DNA of 64,000 nucleotides from Geobacillus thermoleovorans (GCF_001610955.1 NZ_CP014335.1:3233001-3297000), one strand, 5' to 3'; counted from the first letter of the stretch, positions 15,756 to 25,139 are shown. Made by a program: numbers and translations. The notes: generated from the letters alone by a model not told the origin.

Positions 15756-17318
15756 CTACTCTCTATGAACGTGATAGAGCGACCATTGTCCTGTCGGATC
15801 GATCTCCAATCCTTTCACCGATTGATCAACAGCCGCCGTCACGACGCCATGGTTCATTACAACAACGGCAGCATCTTTCAACAAGAATTCATTCGCTTCT
15901 TTCAACTTTTGTTTCCGCACTTCTGGATCGATCGTCGTACGTGATTCTTCGACAAGTTTGTCGAATGTCGGGTTGTTGTAGAACGTCCGGTTCGATACTC
16001 CAGCGTTTTTCGAATGGAAGTTTGGATAAAACAGCTCGCTGCCATCCGCCGTGCTGTTGGTCCAACCAAGGAATGTGATATCGTATTTTCCTTGCTTTGT
16101 TGCATCAAGGAAGGTGCCCCACTCCATCGATTCAATTTCGGCGTTGATACCGACTTCTTTCAGCTGTGCTTGAACGATCTCCGCCATTTTCATGTAATTT
16201 GCCGTATTGGCGACCAAAATTTTCACTTTCGTTCCTTTATAGCCATGCTCTTCAACGAGCTGTTTCGCTTTTTCAGGATCATAGGTGTAAGCGACGTTTT
16301 CTGACGATTCATCATAACCGAACACTTTCGGACCGATGACGCTGTTTGATTTCACCCCAAGCCCTTTCAGCTGCTGGATATACTCATCTTTGTTGATCGC
16401 ATAGGAAACCGCTTGACGGAAGGCAAGCTCGTTCATCGGTTTCTTTTTCATATTAAAGCCTAAATAGTAGACTGGTGTGCCTTCCTTTTTGATCAGCTGA
16501 ACATTTTTCATCGATTCGACGCGGGACAACTGTTCAGCCGGGATATTGTCGATAAATTGCACATCGCCCGTTTGCAGCATCGAAATCGCCGTCGTCACTT
16601 CCGGAACAACTTTGAACGTCACTTTTTCCAACTTCGGCGTCCCTTGCCAATAGTCATCGTTTTTCTCTAATGTCACATGGTCGCCCGGCACCCATTCAAC
16701 AAATTTAAACGGGCCAGTGCCGACCGGCTGTTTCATTAAATCTTGTTTTTGATCAGCCGTTGGACTGACAATGGAAGCGTTCGTATGCGACAAGGCCGCC
16801 AACATCGGACCATACGGGTATTTCGTTTTGATCACTACCGTGTAATCATCTTTCACTTCCACCGATTCGACCGGTTCAAGAAGCGATGCCCTTGGCGCCG
16901 CTGTCTTCGGGTCTCTTAGTTTATCAAACGTATACTTGACCGCTTCCGCGTTAAAGTCGGTGCCATCATGGAATTTAATTCCTTTTTTCAATTTGATGAC
17001 CCACGTCTTATCATCCGGAGTTTCATACGATTCCGCCAAATGCGGCTTGATTTCCATCGTCTCCGGATCACGGACGAACAACGTTTCATACACTTGCTCG
17101 ATAACGGCAGACGAGACGGAATCGTTCGTTAAAATCGGCGAAAGGCCAACGACGTCAGATGTCGTCGCATACGTCAATTCCTGGGCGACGTTTCCTTTCC
17201 CTTGCGAACTGGACGAGGCGTTGTTAGAAGCGGATTTGCCTCCGCATCCGGCCAACGCCGCGGAAACGGCAAGAACAAAAGCAAGCACAACATACGACCA
17301 ATACGTTTTCTTTTTCAC
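15756..17318 (-). CDS. Peptide ABC transporter substrate-binding lipoprotein
   Basis: A 520-residue family 5 extracellular solute-binding protein. A basic start, hydrophobic stretch and lipobox LAGC (Cys at about residue 24) mark it as a lipoprotein; a Ser/Asn-rich linker follows. Domain motifs include LAESYETPDDKTWVIKLKKGIKFHDGT and the family's hinge region PVGTGPFKFVEW. I use the GTG at 17318 with a GGAGGG site; the reading frame extends further upstream without a site. It probably binds di- or oligopeptides, possibly glutathione-like, given the neighbouring YwrD-type enzyme; the ligand is unproven. Confidence 0.93.
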   Translation of the reverse strand: MKKKTYWSYVVLAFVLAVSAALAGCGGKSASNNASSSSQGKGNVAQELTYATTSDVVGLSPILTNDSVSSAVIEQVYETLFVRDPETMEIKPHLAESYETPDDKTWVIKLKKGIKFHDGTDFNAEAVKYTFDKLRDPKTAAPRASLLEPVESVEVKDDYTVVIKTKYPYGPMLAALSHTNASIVSPTADQKQDLMKQPVGTGPFKFVEWVPGDHVTLEKNDDYWQGTPKLEKVTFKVVPEVTTAISMLQTGDVQFIDNIPAEQLSRVESMKNVQLIKKEGTPVYYLGFNMKKKPMNELAFRQAVSYAINKDEYIQQLKGLGVKSNSVIGPKVFGYDESSENVAYTYDPEKAKQLVEEHGYKGTKVKILVANTANYMKMAEIVQAQLKEVGINAEIESMEWGTFLDATKQGKYDITFLGWTNSTADGSELFYPNFHSKNAGVSNRTFYNNPTFDKLVEESRTTIDPEVRKQKLKEANEFLLKDAAVVVMNHGVVTAAVDQSVKGLEIDPTGQWSLYHVHRE

Positions 17319-17349
17319 TGGCTTTCCCTCCACACTATATATAAGTTTT

Positions 17350-18255
17350 TTATTGATTGATATCCATGTTTGGATCCAGCGCATCGCGCAATCCGTCGCC
17401 AACGACGTTAAAGGCGAAAACGACGAGCATAATAGCGATGCCTGGAACGACCGTCATGTGCGGCGACGTCCACATAAACGCCTGGCCAGCGGCAATCATG
17501 GCCCCCCACTCCGGCGTCGGCGGCTGAGCGCCAAGCCCCAAATAGCTGAGCGAGGCAGCAGATAAAATGGCAGTTGCCATGCGCATCGTCGCAAACACAA
17601 TGATCGGCGCCAAACAGTTTGGCAAAATATGCTTGATGATAATGCGGGCGTTGCTCGCCCCGAGCGCTTTCATCGCCAAAATATATTCGCGATTTTTTAC
17701 TGACAAGACGCTGCCGCGGACGATGCGGGCGCATGTCGGGATCGACCAAATACTGATAGCGATCGCCACATTAATCAAGCCGGTGCCTAAAATGGCGATG
17801 ATAAGCATGGCAAGCAAAATTCCCGGAAACGCAAACAGCAAGTCGACAATCCGCATGATCAGTCCGTCGAGTTTTCTGTAATACCCTGCTAACAGGCCGA
17901 GCACCACCCCGCCGATCAGCCCTAAGCTGACGGAAACGATGCCGACAACGAGGGAAATGCGAGCGCCATACACGATGCGACTCCAGATATCCCGCCCGTA
18001 GTTATCGGTTCCGAGCCAATGTCCATCGGAAAAAACCGGCAGCTCAGCCGCTGACAAATTTTGCTTTATCGGATCATGGGTGGCGAGCCACGGGGCGAAG
18101 ATGGCCATGAGTACTTGAATAGCGATGATGACAAGCCCCACAACTGCCAACTTGTTTTTCAGCAACCGCTTGATCGTGGTGATGTACATTTTTTCTTTCT
18201 TGCGTCCAAGGCCGGCTGTGGCATGGCCTGTATTCACCGCTGCACCGGTTTCCAT
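17350..18255 (-). CDS. Peptide ABC transporter permease (DppC type)
   Basis: A 301-residue permease with a hydrophilic N-terminus (about 25 residues), a first membrane segment (about 38-58), the OppC_N region HDPIKQNLSAAELPVFSDGHWLGTDNYGRDIWSR, and five further segments. The EAA loop is MKALGASNARIIIKHILPN. The ATG at 18255 has an AAAGGGGG site. It forms the heterodimeric pore with the next upstream gene product. Confidence 0.94.
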   Translation of the reverse strand: METGAAVNTGHATAGLGRKKEKMYITTIKRLLKNKLAVVGLVIIAIQVLMAIFAPWLATHDPIKQNLSAAELPVFSDGHWLGTDNYGRDIWSRIVYGARISLVVGIVSVSLGLIGGVVLGLLAGYYRKLDGLIMRIVDLLFAFPGILLAMLIIAILGTGLINVAIAISIWSIPTCARIVRGSVLSVKNREYILAMKALGASNARIIIKHILPNCLAPIIVFATMRMATAILSAASLSYLGLGAQPPTPEWGAMIAAGQAFMWTSPHMTVVPGIAIMLVVFAFNVVGDGLRDALDPNMDINQ

Positions 18256-18281
18256 CGATTTTCCCCCTTTCTATCGTTCTT

Positions 18282-19226
18282 TTAATCGTAACTAATACGC
18301 GGGTCGATAAACGTATAAATAATGTCAACAATCAGGTTGACTAAGACAAACAACGTAGCAACAAGCAAGACGGAGCCTTGCACCATCGGGAAGTCCCGGG
18401 CGGCAATGGCTTGCACCATCAGGCGGCCGACGCCGTTAATGGCAAAAACCTGTTCGGTGATGATCGTGCCGCCGAGCAAAAAACCAAAGTTTAAGCCAAT
18501 AACAGTAATGACTGGAATCATGGCGTTGCGCAAGGCATGCACCCAAATGACCGTCCGCTCTCTTAAGCCTTTGGCCCGTGCTGTCCGAATAAAGTCGGCT
18601 CGGATGACCTCGAGCATCGACGAACGGCTCATTCTCGCAATCATCGCCGCTGACCCGGTCCCGAGCGTAATGGCCGGCAGCACCAGCTGCTTCAACCCTT
18701 CTGCCGTATAAAACGGCTGATCCAGCCCGCCGACTGGAAGCAACTGCAAGTTGACCGCGAAAATTAAAATGAGTACGGTGCCAAGCCAAAAGTTCGGGAT
18801 CGAAATGCCTGCCAAAGCAAAGACGGTGCTGGAGACGTCAAACCATGAATTTTGCCGGATGGCAGAAATAATGCCGGCAACGACACCAATGATTACCGCC
18901 ACAATAATGCTGGCAATGGCTAGCTTAAGCGTGTTCGGAAACCGCGTCATGATCGCTTCCCACACCGGCTGCTTCGTTTGGTACGAATAGCCGAGATCGC
19001 CATGAAACAGCCCGTTCATGTAGCGGCCATACTGGACAAGGAACGGGTCGTTAAGCCCTAAATCTTCGCGGATGGCGTCGATGTCTGACTGTGATGCGGT
19101 CGGGCCAGCAATGATCGTTGCTGGGTCCCCCGGAGCGATATACATGCTCGTAAAGACAAGGAACGAGATACCGACCAATAGGAGGATAAGCTGAAAAAAT
19201 CTTCTGACAATCATCCCCGCCATCAT
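18282..19226 (-). CDS. Peptide ABC transporter permease (DppB type)
   Basis: A 314-residue permease beginning MIVRRFFQLILLLVGISFLVF, then the DppB extracellular loop APGDPATIIAGPTASQSDIDAIREDLGLNDP and six membrane segments. The EAA loop is RTARAKGLRERTVIWVHALRN. I set the start at the ATG at 19226, six bases after AAAGGAG; a GTG at 19232 overlaps that site. It is the first gene of the transporter operon, with a promoter about 105 bases upstream in AT-rich DNA. Confidence 0.94.
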   Translation of the reverse strand: MMAGMIVRRFFQLILLLVGISFLVFTSMYIAPGDPATIIAGPTASQSDIDAIREDLGLNDPFLVQYGRYMNGLFHGDLGYSYQTKQPVWEAIMTRFPNTLKLAIASIIVAVIIGVVAGIISAIRQNSWFDVSSTVFALAGISIPNFWLGTVLILIFAVNLQLLPVGGLDQPFYTAEGLKQLVLPAITLGTGSAAMIARMSRSSMLEVIRADFIRTARAKGLRERTVIWVHALRNAMIPVITVIGLNFGFLLGGTIITEQVFAINGVGRLMVQAIAARDFPMVQGSVLLVATLFVLVNLIVDIIYTFIDPRISYD

Positions 19227-19297
19227 ATTCACTCCTTTCTGTTGTTTATATAAAAGAGAATTTTATATGCATTTGTTAATTAAAATTAAATTGATAT

Positions 19298-19310
19298 TTA
19301 ACAAAGTTAA
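19298..19310. promoter_or_regulatory. Palindrome in the leader of the peptide-transporter operon
   Basis: TTAACAAAGTTAA, a perfect 5-bp inverted repeat with a 3-base centre, lies between the promoter and the first gene. With the Lrp-type gene next door it is a candidate operator, but AT-rich DNA yields such palindromes by chance. Confidence 0.3.
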
Positions 19311-19330
19311 TTTTTATTTTGTTTTTTATG

Positions 19331-19359
19331 ATTATATAGGAATTCGAATCATTTTTCTA
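19331..19359 (-). promoter_or_regulatory. SigA-type promoter of the peptide-transporter operon
   Basis: Minus strand: TAGAAA (19354-19359), 17-base spacer, perfect TATAAT (19331-19336). The surrounding 19233-19395 is strikingly AT-rich compared with the rest of the window. Confidence 0.6.
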
Positions 19360-19395
19360 CATAATTCTCAAAAAAATTGAATTTTTTATTATGAA

Positions 19396-19427
19396 TAAAA
19401 AACGCCCCTTTACGGGACGCTTTTTAC
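19396..19427. terminator. Bidirectional terminator after the Lrp-family gene
   Basis: AAAAAGCGTCCC-GTAA-AGGGGCGTTTTTT on the minus strand: stem of about 11 bp with T-run, 30 bases after the ywrC-like stop codon. Confidence 0.85.
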
Positions 19428-19457
19428 CGGGCTTCACGGCCCTACCAGAGGCGGCGG

Positions 19458-19907
19458 CTACAACTTCAACCCCGTCCGACTCTTAAAGCGGCGAAGCAAA
19501 ATATGGCTTTCAACTCTCGTAATGCCTTCCAACGCGTACAACTCGTTATTGATGAATTTTTCAAGGGCGGCAAAATCTTCAACGAGGACATGCATATGGA
19601 GTGTGCTCGGGCCTGTCATTTGGTAGCAGCTCGCTACATTCGGGTTTTCGGCCAGCTTTTGCGCTACTTCGACCAAATACGCTGGTTCACAGTCGACCTC
19701 GAAAAACGCTGAAACTTGCTTGCCGAATTTCTCTGAATTGATGACAACGGTGAACTTTTCAATCACACCGTGCTTGACGAGCTGATTGACCCGCTCGCGG
19801 ACGGCGACGCGCGAAAGGTTCAGCTTTTTGCCGATGTCGACGTACGACATGCGGCCATCTTCAATCAACAGTTCAAGAATTTTGCGGTCGATGTCATCTA
19901 GTTTCAT
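19458..19907 (-). CDS. ywrC: Lrp/AsnC-family transcriptional regulator (YwrC-like)
   Basis: A 149-residue regulator with an N-terminal winged helix-turn-helix (LDDIDRKILELLIEDGRMSYVDIGKKLNLSRVAVRERVNQL) and a C-terminal RAM ligand-binding domain (residues about 65-140). Lrp-type proteins form octamers that bind AT-rich DNA and respond to amino acids. It is encoded upstream of the peptide-transporter operon and ywrD, and is the likely regulator of both. In B. subtilis ywrC also sits near ywrD. The ribosome site before the ATG at 19907 is weak. A TATAAT (minus strand, 19943-19948) lies 36 bases upstream. Confidence 0.9.
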   Translation of the reverse strand: MKLDDIDRKILELLIEDGRMSYVDIGKKLNLSRVAVRERVNQLVKHGVIEKFTVVINSEKFGKQVSAFFEVDCEPAYLVEVAQKLAENPNVASCYQMTGPSTLHMHVLVEDFAALEKFINNELYALEGITRVESHILLRRFKSRTGLKL

Positions 19908-20032
19908 CGCCTTGTCACCCGCCTAGCATCCATTTTTCTATCATTATAACGGCTCTAGCATGAGGTTAAAAGCTTTTTCAATCCCCGTCCGCAGCCCCTG
20001 CGGTGCAAAAGTCTCGTGGAACGACGATGAAA

Positions 20033-20075
20033 AAAGACCCGCCCGCTTGTCTTGGCAAACGGACAGGCCTTTTCG
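20033..20075 (-). terminator. Terminator of spoIIQ
   Basis: A 17-bp stem (with several G-U pairs) and a six-base loop on the minus strand, followed by a run of T. It starts 40 bases after the stop codon. Confidence 0.8.
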
Positions 20076-20113
20076 TCGCGTTTTTCGTTTCCTCTTGCTC
20101 GACGCCTTGTCGA

Positions 20114-21001
20114 TTACGCTCTTGCCATGCCGATCGAGGCGTCTGGCGTTTTGTAGGATGAAGCATCGTTGTTTTCGTCTTGATGGTTGTCGCTTGGCGT
20201 CGTCGAATGGTCGTCAGCCGATGGTTGTTCATTCGCTGGGTTTTCGTCTGTCGGCGCTGTTTCGTCACTTGGAATCAATTCTTTTTCTTTGCTCGTGGCG
20301 GCGCGATCGGTTCCCGTTTTGTCTTCCGCTTTGTCAGTCAAAGCCGTCAACGGTTTGTCGACATAGTCGATCGGGTTGACCGCCCGGCCGTCTTTGCGAA
20401 TTTCAAAGTGGACGTGGATGCCGGCTTCTTTGTTGAATTCGCTTTGCCCTGCCTTGCCGATCACTTCACCTTGTTTCACCGTGTCGCCGGCTTCGACTTT
20501 CACATCAGCGAGCGATTGATAGACGGTCGTGACCCCTTGTTCATGATTGATTTCGACAACATAGCCCAAAATCGGGTCTTTTTCCGCTTTCGTCACCGTG
20601 CCGCTTAAGGAAGCGGTGACATCAAACGTTTTGCCGTCTTGGCGCACAAGATCGATGCCTTGGTTCGGGTGGTACGTATGATCATAAAAGACGAGGGCTG
20701 CTTCCTGTTCTGCTTCCGATGCTTTGTCATCGTAGAATGGCGTTTTCACTTGCACCGCATTTGGATCAAGCACCGGCATCGCAATCGTTTCGACCGTTTC
20801 ATTGACCGGAACAGCCGGATTTTCTTGCTGGGCGGTGCCGTTTTTCGCCACGTTGTCTCTGCCCGTATTCTCCTCTTTGCCCAATTGGAACCAAAGCGCA
20901 CCAGCGACGATTAATGCGGCAGACGATAAATAGATCGCCGGAAATACCCAACGTTTGCGGAACAGACGCTTCAGCGACGATTGTTTTTGTTCCTCTCTCA
21001 T
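20114..21001 (-). CDS. spoIIQ: Forespore engulfment protein SpoIIQ (LytM-like, inactive)
   Basis: A 295-residue protein: cytoplasmic N-terminus MREEQKQSSLKRLFRKRWVFPAIYLSSAALIV with one membrane segment at about 20-42, then a LytM/M23 domain (about 110-225), and an acidic Asp/Glu/Ser/Thr-rich tail of about 70 residues. It is made in the forespore and binds mother-cell SpoIIIAH across the septum. The first zinc histidine of M23 peptidases is replaced by Asn (HPNQGIDL) although HVHFEI is kept, as in the B. subtilis protein, so it should be a structural rather than catalytic protein. The ATG at 21001 is spaced correctly from a GAGGTG site. Confidence 0.95.
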   Translation of the reverse strand: MREEQKQSSLKRLFRKRWVFPAIYLSSAALIVAGALWFQLGKEENTGRDNVAKNGTAQQENPAVPVNETVETIAMPVLDPNAVQVKTPFYDDKASEAEQEAALVFYDHTYHPNQGIDLVRQDGKTFDVTASLSGTVTKAEKDPILGYVVEINHEQGVTTVYQSLADVKVEAGDTVKQGEVIGKAGQSEFNKEAGIHVHFEIRKDGRAVNPIDYVDKPLTALTDKAEDKTGTDRAATSKEKELIPSDETAPTDENPANEQPSADDHSTTPSDNHQDENNDASSYKTPDASIGMARA

Positions 21002-21097
21002 GTTCATCACCTCAGCAACCATTTTGAACAGAAAGAGGAAAAGATATACACATAGAAAATAATTTTTTCACTTATTTTTTGACATTCGACTAGATTT

Positions 21098-21102
21098 TAT
21101 GC
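21098..21102 (-). promoter_or_regulatory. SigF -35-like element upstream of spoIIQ
   Basis: GCATA on the minus strand, about 100 bases upstream of spoIIQ. A purine-rich stretch lies about 15 bases downstream, but the SigF -10 match (GGNNANANTR) is poor. Confidence 0.3.
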
Positions 21103-21166
21103 AAAAAAATGAGGGGCGCATGGCGAGGGGCGTCTCCCTGCCGTTTGCCCCGAACATTTGACAGAA

Positions 21167-21190
21167 AACCGGGGCGGCAGAACCCCGGTT
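21167..21190 (-). terminator. Terminator of spoIID
   Basis: A perfect 8-bp stem AACCGGGG/CCCCGGTT whose first base is shared with the spoIID stop codon, followed by TTTTC on the minus strand. Confidence 0.85.
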
Positions 21191-22221
21191 CATCCGTTTT
21201 TCGCGGTCAATTTGTTTAAAAACGCCGTCGCCGACGAAATATGAACGCCGCGGTAATAATATTTGACGATGTCAGCGTACGTTTTCCCTTCTTTGGCCAT
21301 AAAGTTGGCTCCGTATTGACTCATGCCGACGCCATGGCCGTAGCCTTTCGTCGTAATGATGATGTCATCTCCGTTGCGCACCCAGGTGAAATCACTCGAC
21401 GGCAACCCGAGCCGTTCGCGCACATCGCGGCCCGTAAACGTCTTGCCGCCAATCTTCACTTCGCCGACGCGGCGGCCGGGAGTGCGCGATACAATGACGC
21501 CGACGGAGCCGTCAGCGGGCAGTTGGACCCCCAGTCTTCGCTCGAATTCCGCCACCGACATCGTTTTTCTCTGGTAAAACTTCGGGGATTGTTTGTCCCA
21601 TGGGCTGGCGACGCTTTTTAAATACGGAAAATCGCTTTGCCAATAGGCTTCCGAATTTTCCGTATAGCCGTTGCTTGTCGAAAAAAACAGCGCCTCGATC
21701 GGCTCATTGTTGTATGTCAAAATTTGCCCTTGCGTGTCCATCACCGCTTTTGTCACTTTTTTCATTTTCCAATCGTAGTCGCTGCCCCATAGTTTTCGCA
21801 GTTCGTCATCGCTGTAATAGACTTGATGAGCCACCGTGTCGGTCACATTCGCTCCTTTTGGCAGGCGAAACGGCTGGTTGGCGAGCAATTGCTTCACGAT
21901 GTACGTTCTTGCCGTCAACGCTTGCGCCTTTAATGCCTCGAGTTCAAATTCGGCCGGCATTTCCGCCGCAACGACGCCGATGACGTATTGCTCGAGGGGA
22001 ATATGTTCGACGCGTTGTTCTTTGCTTCGATAGACCGCCACGTCGATGGACGGCCCTTCGGCTGCCTGCGACCGTTGGACTTGTTCTTGCTTGTGCAGTT
22101 GTTCGGCCAATTTGGCCACCTTCCCGTCATAAAATGGAAGAACGAGCGCCGTCGGAATGACGAGGATGGCGACAAACAGCGAGAGAGCGAGCGCCATCAC
22201 CGGTTTCAGTCGTTTCACCAT
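21190..22221 (-). CDS. spoIID: Stage II sporulation protein D (SpoIID)
   Basis: A 343-residue membrane-anchored lytic transglycosylase needed for septal peptidoglycan thinning and engulfment. One N-terminal membrane segment (about residues 8-30), then the SpoIID domain with PLEQYVIGVVAAEMPAEFELEALKAQALTARTYI; the catalytic glutamate of the family is in AAEMPAEF. The C-terminus has GYGHGVGMSQYGAN, which is diagnostic. I place the start at the ATG at 22221 (MVKRLK); the frame is open further upstream but crosses the promoter. A textbook SigE promoter lies 80 bases upstream. Confidence 0.95.
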   Translation of the reverse strand: MVKRLKPVMALALSLFVAILVIPTALVLPFYDGKVAKLAEQLHKQEQVQRSQAAEGPSIDVAVYRSKEQRVEHIPLEQYVIGVVAAEMPAEFELEALKAQALTARTYIVKQLLANQPFRLPKGANVTDTVAHQVYYSDDELRKLWGSDYDWKMKKVTKAVMDTQGQILTYNNEPIEALFFSTSNGYTENSEAYWQSDFPYLKSVASPWDKQSPKFYQRKTMSVAEFERRLGVQLPADGSVGVIVSRTPGRRVGEVKIGGKTFTGRDVRERLGLPSSDFTWVRNGDDIIITTKGYGHGVGMSQYGANFMAKEGKTYADIVKYYYRGVHISSATAFLNKLTAKNG

Positions 22222-22301
22222 AGCCGAGCCCCCAATATGCATTTTCCAAGCACAAGCGGACATCGCGAATGAATGCCTGCGTTGGCTTCGGTTCGTTACT
22301 A

Positions 22302-22330
22302 TAGTTATGGGCTCGGACAAGTATATATGA
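22302..22330 (-). promoter_or_regulatory. SigE promoter of spoIID
   Basis: Minus strand: TCATATA (22324-22330), exactly 14 bases, CATAACTA (22302-22309), a close match to the SigE consensus. spoIID is a classical SigE-dependent gene. Confidence 0.7.
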
Positions 22331-22384
22331 CAGTTTTCTTTCCAGCCAAAACCTTCATGAGCGCGTTTCGCACTCCGCCTAAAA

Positions 22385-22511
22385 GGCTGGTGAAAAACAA
22401 CGGATTCGCTCAGTTTGTGAGAAATCGCAAGGAATGACGCTATGGTGTTGCAAGGTTTTTCCATTTGAGAAACACTGTTGGAGAACAGCATTTCCCCTTA
22501 AATCGCCAGCC
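22385..22511. repeat. TIR-bearing intergenic element, copy A
   Basis: 127 bases bounded by inverted repeats GGCTGGTGA (22385-22393) and TCGCCAGCC (22503-22511), one mismatch. An internal segment around CCATTTGAGAAACAC resembles the interior of copies B (32060-32183) and C (47304-47437). It lies upstream of the spoIID promoter and has no gene. The remainder of the gap (22222-22787) holds only the spoIID promoter and murAA terminator. Confidence 0.6.
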
Positions 22512-22736
22512 TGCTAAACATGAAGCCGTTGAAAAAAGTCGGTGACTGAATAGGGGCGATGGAACAAGGGGGTTCTCGAAAGCACATGTTTCACCACCGT
22601 CGCGACTTGCTTCGCGCGATGCGATCAAGCTTATGGAGAAATTTCATACAGACGGTCTTTCTCTGAGCTTCAAAACAGACCGTTAGGAACGAACGGTTGT
22701 TTTTTACCGTCCTTCGACGGTCGCCCGTGTTCCAAG

Positions 22737-22782
22737 AAAAAACGACCATTCCCTGCTCGAAGGCAGTTCACGGTCGTTTTTC
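22737..22782 (-). terminator. Terminator of murAA
   Basis: Minus strand: AAAAACGACC ... GGTCGTTTTTT outer stem enclosing an inner ACTGCC/GCAG hairpin, with T-run, six bases after the murAA stop. A further ACCGTC/GACGGT hairpin lies just beyond. Confidence 0.7.
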
Positions 22783-22787
22783 GCTCT

Positions 22788-24092
22788 TTATCCGTTCCAT
22801 TGGATCGTTTGAATTTGGTCGAATTGTTCTGTTTCTTCGCGGACGCGTTCAATGTCGGCCCCAAGCGCAGCCAACTTTTCGTGGAAGCGGACATACCCGC
22901 GGTCGAGATGACGAAGCTCGGTCACGCGCGTGTAGCCGTCCGCCGCGAGTCCAGCCAAAATCAACGCCGCCGCTGCGCGCAAATCGGTGGCCGCCACTTC
23001 GGCGCCTTGCAGCTGGCACGGGCCATTGATAATGACGGAACGCCCTTCAATTTTAATATCGGCGTTCATGCGCCGGAATTCCTCCACATGCATAAAGCGA
23101 TTTTCAAACACCGTCTCGGTGATCATGCTCGTGCCTTCCGCTTTCAACAAGAGAGCCATCATTTGCGACTGCATGTCGGTCGGAAAGCCCGGATATGGCA
23201 TCGTTTTAATGTCGACGGCTTTCAGCTTTTCCGGACCGATGACACGCAAGCCGCTTTCCTCTTCAATGACGGTCACGCCCATTTCTTCGAGTTTAGCGAT
23301 CAGCGAGCCTAAATGTTCCGGAACGGCTCCTTGCACGAGGACATTGCCGCCGGTGATTGCCGCCGCCACCATAAACGTGCCGGCTTCGATGCGGTCCGGA
23401 ATGACCGTATGCGTTGTGCCGACGAGCTCGTCAACTCCCTCGATTCGAATCGTTCCGGTGCCGGCGCCGCGCACTTTGGCGCCCATCGCGTTCAAAAAGT
23501 TCGCCAAATCGACGATTTCCGGCTCTTTCGCACAGTTTTCGATCACAGTCGTGCCTTCCGCGAGCACGGCGGCCATCATAATGTTTTCCGTCGCCCCGAC
23601 GCTTGGAAAGTCCAAATAAATTTTGGCGCCGCGGAGCCGTCCGTTCACTTCCGCATCGATAAAGCCATTGCCGACTTTCACAGACGCGCCCATCGCTTCA
23701 AATCCTTTTAAATGTTGATCGATCGGGCGCGAGCCAATGGCACAGCCGCCCGGCAGCGCCACGCGGGCTCGGCCGTTGCGCGCCAACAGCGGCCCCATGA
23801 CAAGCACCGACGCGCGCATTTTTCGCACATATTCAAACGGCGCTTCCACCGTCAACGGACCGGTGGCATCGACGGTGACCGTCTCGTCGGCAATGTGCAC
23901 ATCGGCGCCTAAATAGCGGAGCACTTCACTGATTGTATATACATCGGAAAGAGCAGGCACATCATGAATCGTACTTGTTCCTTTCGTAGCCAATAAAGTG
24001 GCAGCGATGACAGGCAAAACGGCATTTTTTGCGCCTTCCACTTTGACGGTGCCGCTCAACCGGTTTCCGCCACGGACGATGATCTTTTCCAA
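22788..24092 (-). CDS. murAA: UDP-N-acetylglucosamine 1-carboxyvinyltransferase MurAA
   Basis: A 434-residue enzyme for the first committed step of peptidoglycan synthesis: transfer of enolpyruvate from PEP to UDP-GlcNAc. The Lys22-Asn23 pair ([10 protein letters not shown]) and the catalytic, fosfomycin-targeted cysteine in [14 protein letters not shown] are intact. The start is TTG at 24092 after a GGAGGGG site, giving the expected (M)EKIIVRGG N-terminus; the frame extends into ywmB without another site. It is preceded 31 bases upstream by ywmB. A second MurA paralogue (murAB) lies at 60.2-61.5 kb, as is usual in low-GC Gram-positives. Confidence 0.96.
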   Translation of the reverse strand: MEKIIVRGGNRLSGTVKVEGAKNAVLPVIAATLLATKGTSTIHDVPALSDVYTISEVLRYLGADVHIADETVTVDATGPLTVEAPFEYVRKMRASVLVMGPLLARNGRARVALPGGCAIGSRPIDQHLKGFEAMGASVKVGNGFIDAEVNGRLRGAKIYLDFPSVGATENIMMAAVLAEGTTVIENCAKEPEIVDLANFLNAMGAKVRGAGTGTIRIEGVDELVGTTHTVIPDRIEAGTFMVAAAITGGNVLVQGAVPEHLGSLIAKLEEMGVTVIEEESGLRVIGPEKLKAVDIKTMPYPGFPTDMQSQMMALLLKAEGTSMITETVFENRFMHVEEFRRMNADIKIEGRSVIINGPCQLQGAEVAATDLRAAAALILAGLAADGYTRVTELRHLDRGYVRFHEKLAALGADIERVREETEQFDQIQTIQWNG

Positions 24093-24123
24093 GGTATTCC
24101 CCTCCGCGTCCAATTTCTCTATA

Positions 24124-24879
24124 TTAGTATTCAATGGTAATGATTGGGGTTCCAGCAACGACGCGCGTCTTGCCGCCCAATTTTTCTCTCAAGGCGAGTT
24201 GCAGGTTGATCGGCTGATGATTGGCGGCCGGGAGAACGTTCTTCCACTGCCCAGTATATGCAGACAGGGAAACGAGTGACTCTTCCCGCAGCCACTCGAC
24301 AGGCGTCGCTTGAAAATCGCGAAGCAATTGAGAAGCTTGATCGAACAAACCACCTTCCATATTACCACTGAACTCGCCTTCAATACAAGCGAAAAATGTA
24401 GAGTGATTCACAAATAGTCCGTTCGTCGTTTTTTGAATGTGCTGTGCTGCTTCTTTCCACCCAGCTTGGCTCCACGTTGGGCCGGTCGCTTCATAGAGGA
24501 TATACGTTTGCGGCGTTCCATTTGTGACGGTCATCACGAGCTGGATTTGTTCACGAAAAAAGGAATGTTCATTCGTGCCGATCACTTTTTGCCAATGGCT
24601 AGTTTGGTGGAACGTCCAGCGGAAGGAGCGGTATGTTTGTTTGAACTCCGCCATTTTTTTGAAAAAGTCCGCATCATTTTGAATATCGTGGGCATACTCT
24701 CTTGTGTACACGACCCAGCGGCCGAGCGAGGCACCGTGTTGCGCCAATGTGTGCGCCATCATTTCCAACGGTTCGGACCATTCGTTCCCCCGCGCGCCTT
24801 CCGTCCGGTATTGCCCTGCGGCCAACAACAAGACCGCGGCGGCCAGCGCCATCAGCCAACAGATTGGATTTTTTCTCAT
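24124..24879 (-). CDS. ywmB: YwmB-family exported protein
   Basis: A 251-residue protein with an N-terminal hydrophobic segment (residues 6-21) that is probably a signal peptide or anchor, followed by a TATA-box-binding-like fold characteristic of the YwmB family ([24 protein letters not shown] near the start of the domain; [27 protein letters not shown] at the end). Its molecular function is unknown. Synteny (ywzB-ywmB-murAA) is the same as in B. subtilis. The ATG at 24879 follows a GGAAGGGA site. Confidence 0.88.
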   Translation of the reverse strand: MRKNPICWLMALAAAVLLLAAGQYRTEGARGNEWSEPLEMMAHTLAQHGASLGRWVVYTREYAHDIQNDADFFKKMAEFKQTYRSFRWTFHQTSHWQKVIGTNEHSFFREQIQLVMTVTNGTPQTYILYEATGPTWSQAGWKEAAQHIQKTTNGLFVNHSTFFACIEGEFSGNMEGGLFDQASQLLRDFQATPVEWLREESLVSLSAYTGQWKNVLPAANHQPINLQLALREKLGGKTRVVAGTPIITIEY

Positions 24880-25139
24880 CTTCGTTCCCTTCCTCTCCTT
24901 ACTTGTTATTGTTGCCACCGGGCAAGGGAACATACGTCAAAAAAATCGACAACCGGCGATTTTTGAAATCGCTTTCATAAATAAACATCAAAGCGGAGGG
25001 CAAACAGCCGAGAATCCATGGAAGAAGGGGACGGGACGGGGAGCAAAGAGGCGGCGGCAAGAACGGATCGGCCGGACAGAGGGCGGGGCAAGCGGACAGT
25101 TGGAGGGGGAGCCGAAGCACCACGGCGCCCCGGGCCTCC
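24880..25139. other. GC-skewed intergenic region between ywzB and ywmB
   Basis: 260 bases without a gene. The segment 25010-25115 is strongly purine-biased on the plus strand (long G/A runs). No convincing promoter or terminator was found. Confidence 0.4.

Noticed and set aside
20114..21001. SpoIIQ as an active M23 endopeptidase
   Set aside because: The first zinc-binding His of the motif is Asn; as in B. subtilis this indicates an inactive domain.
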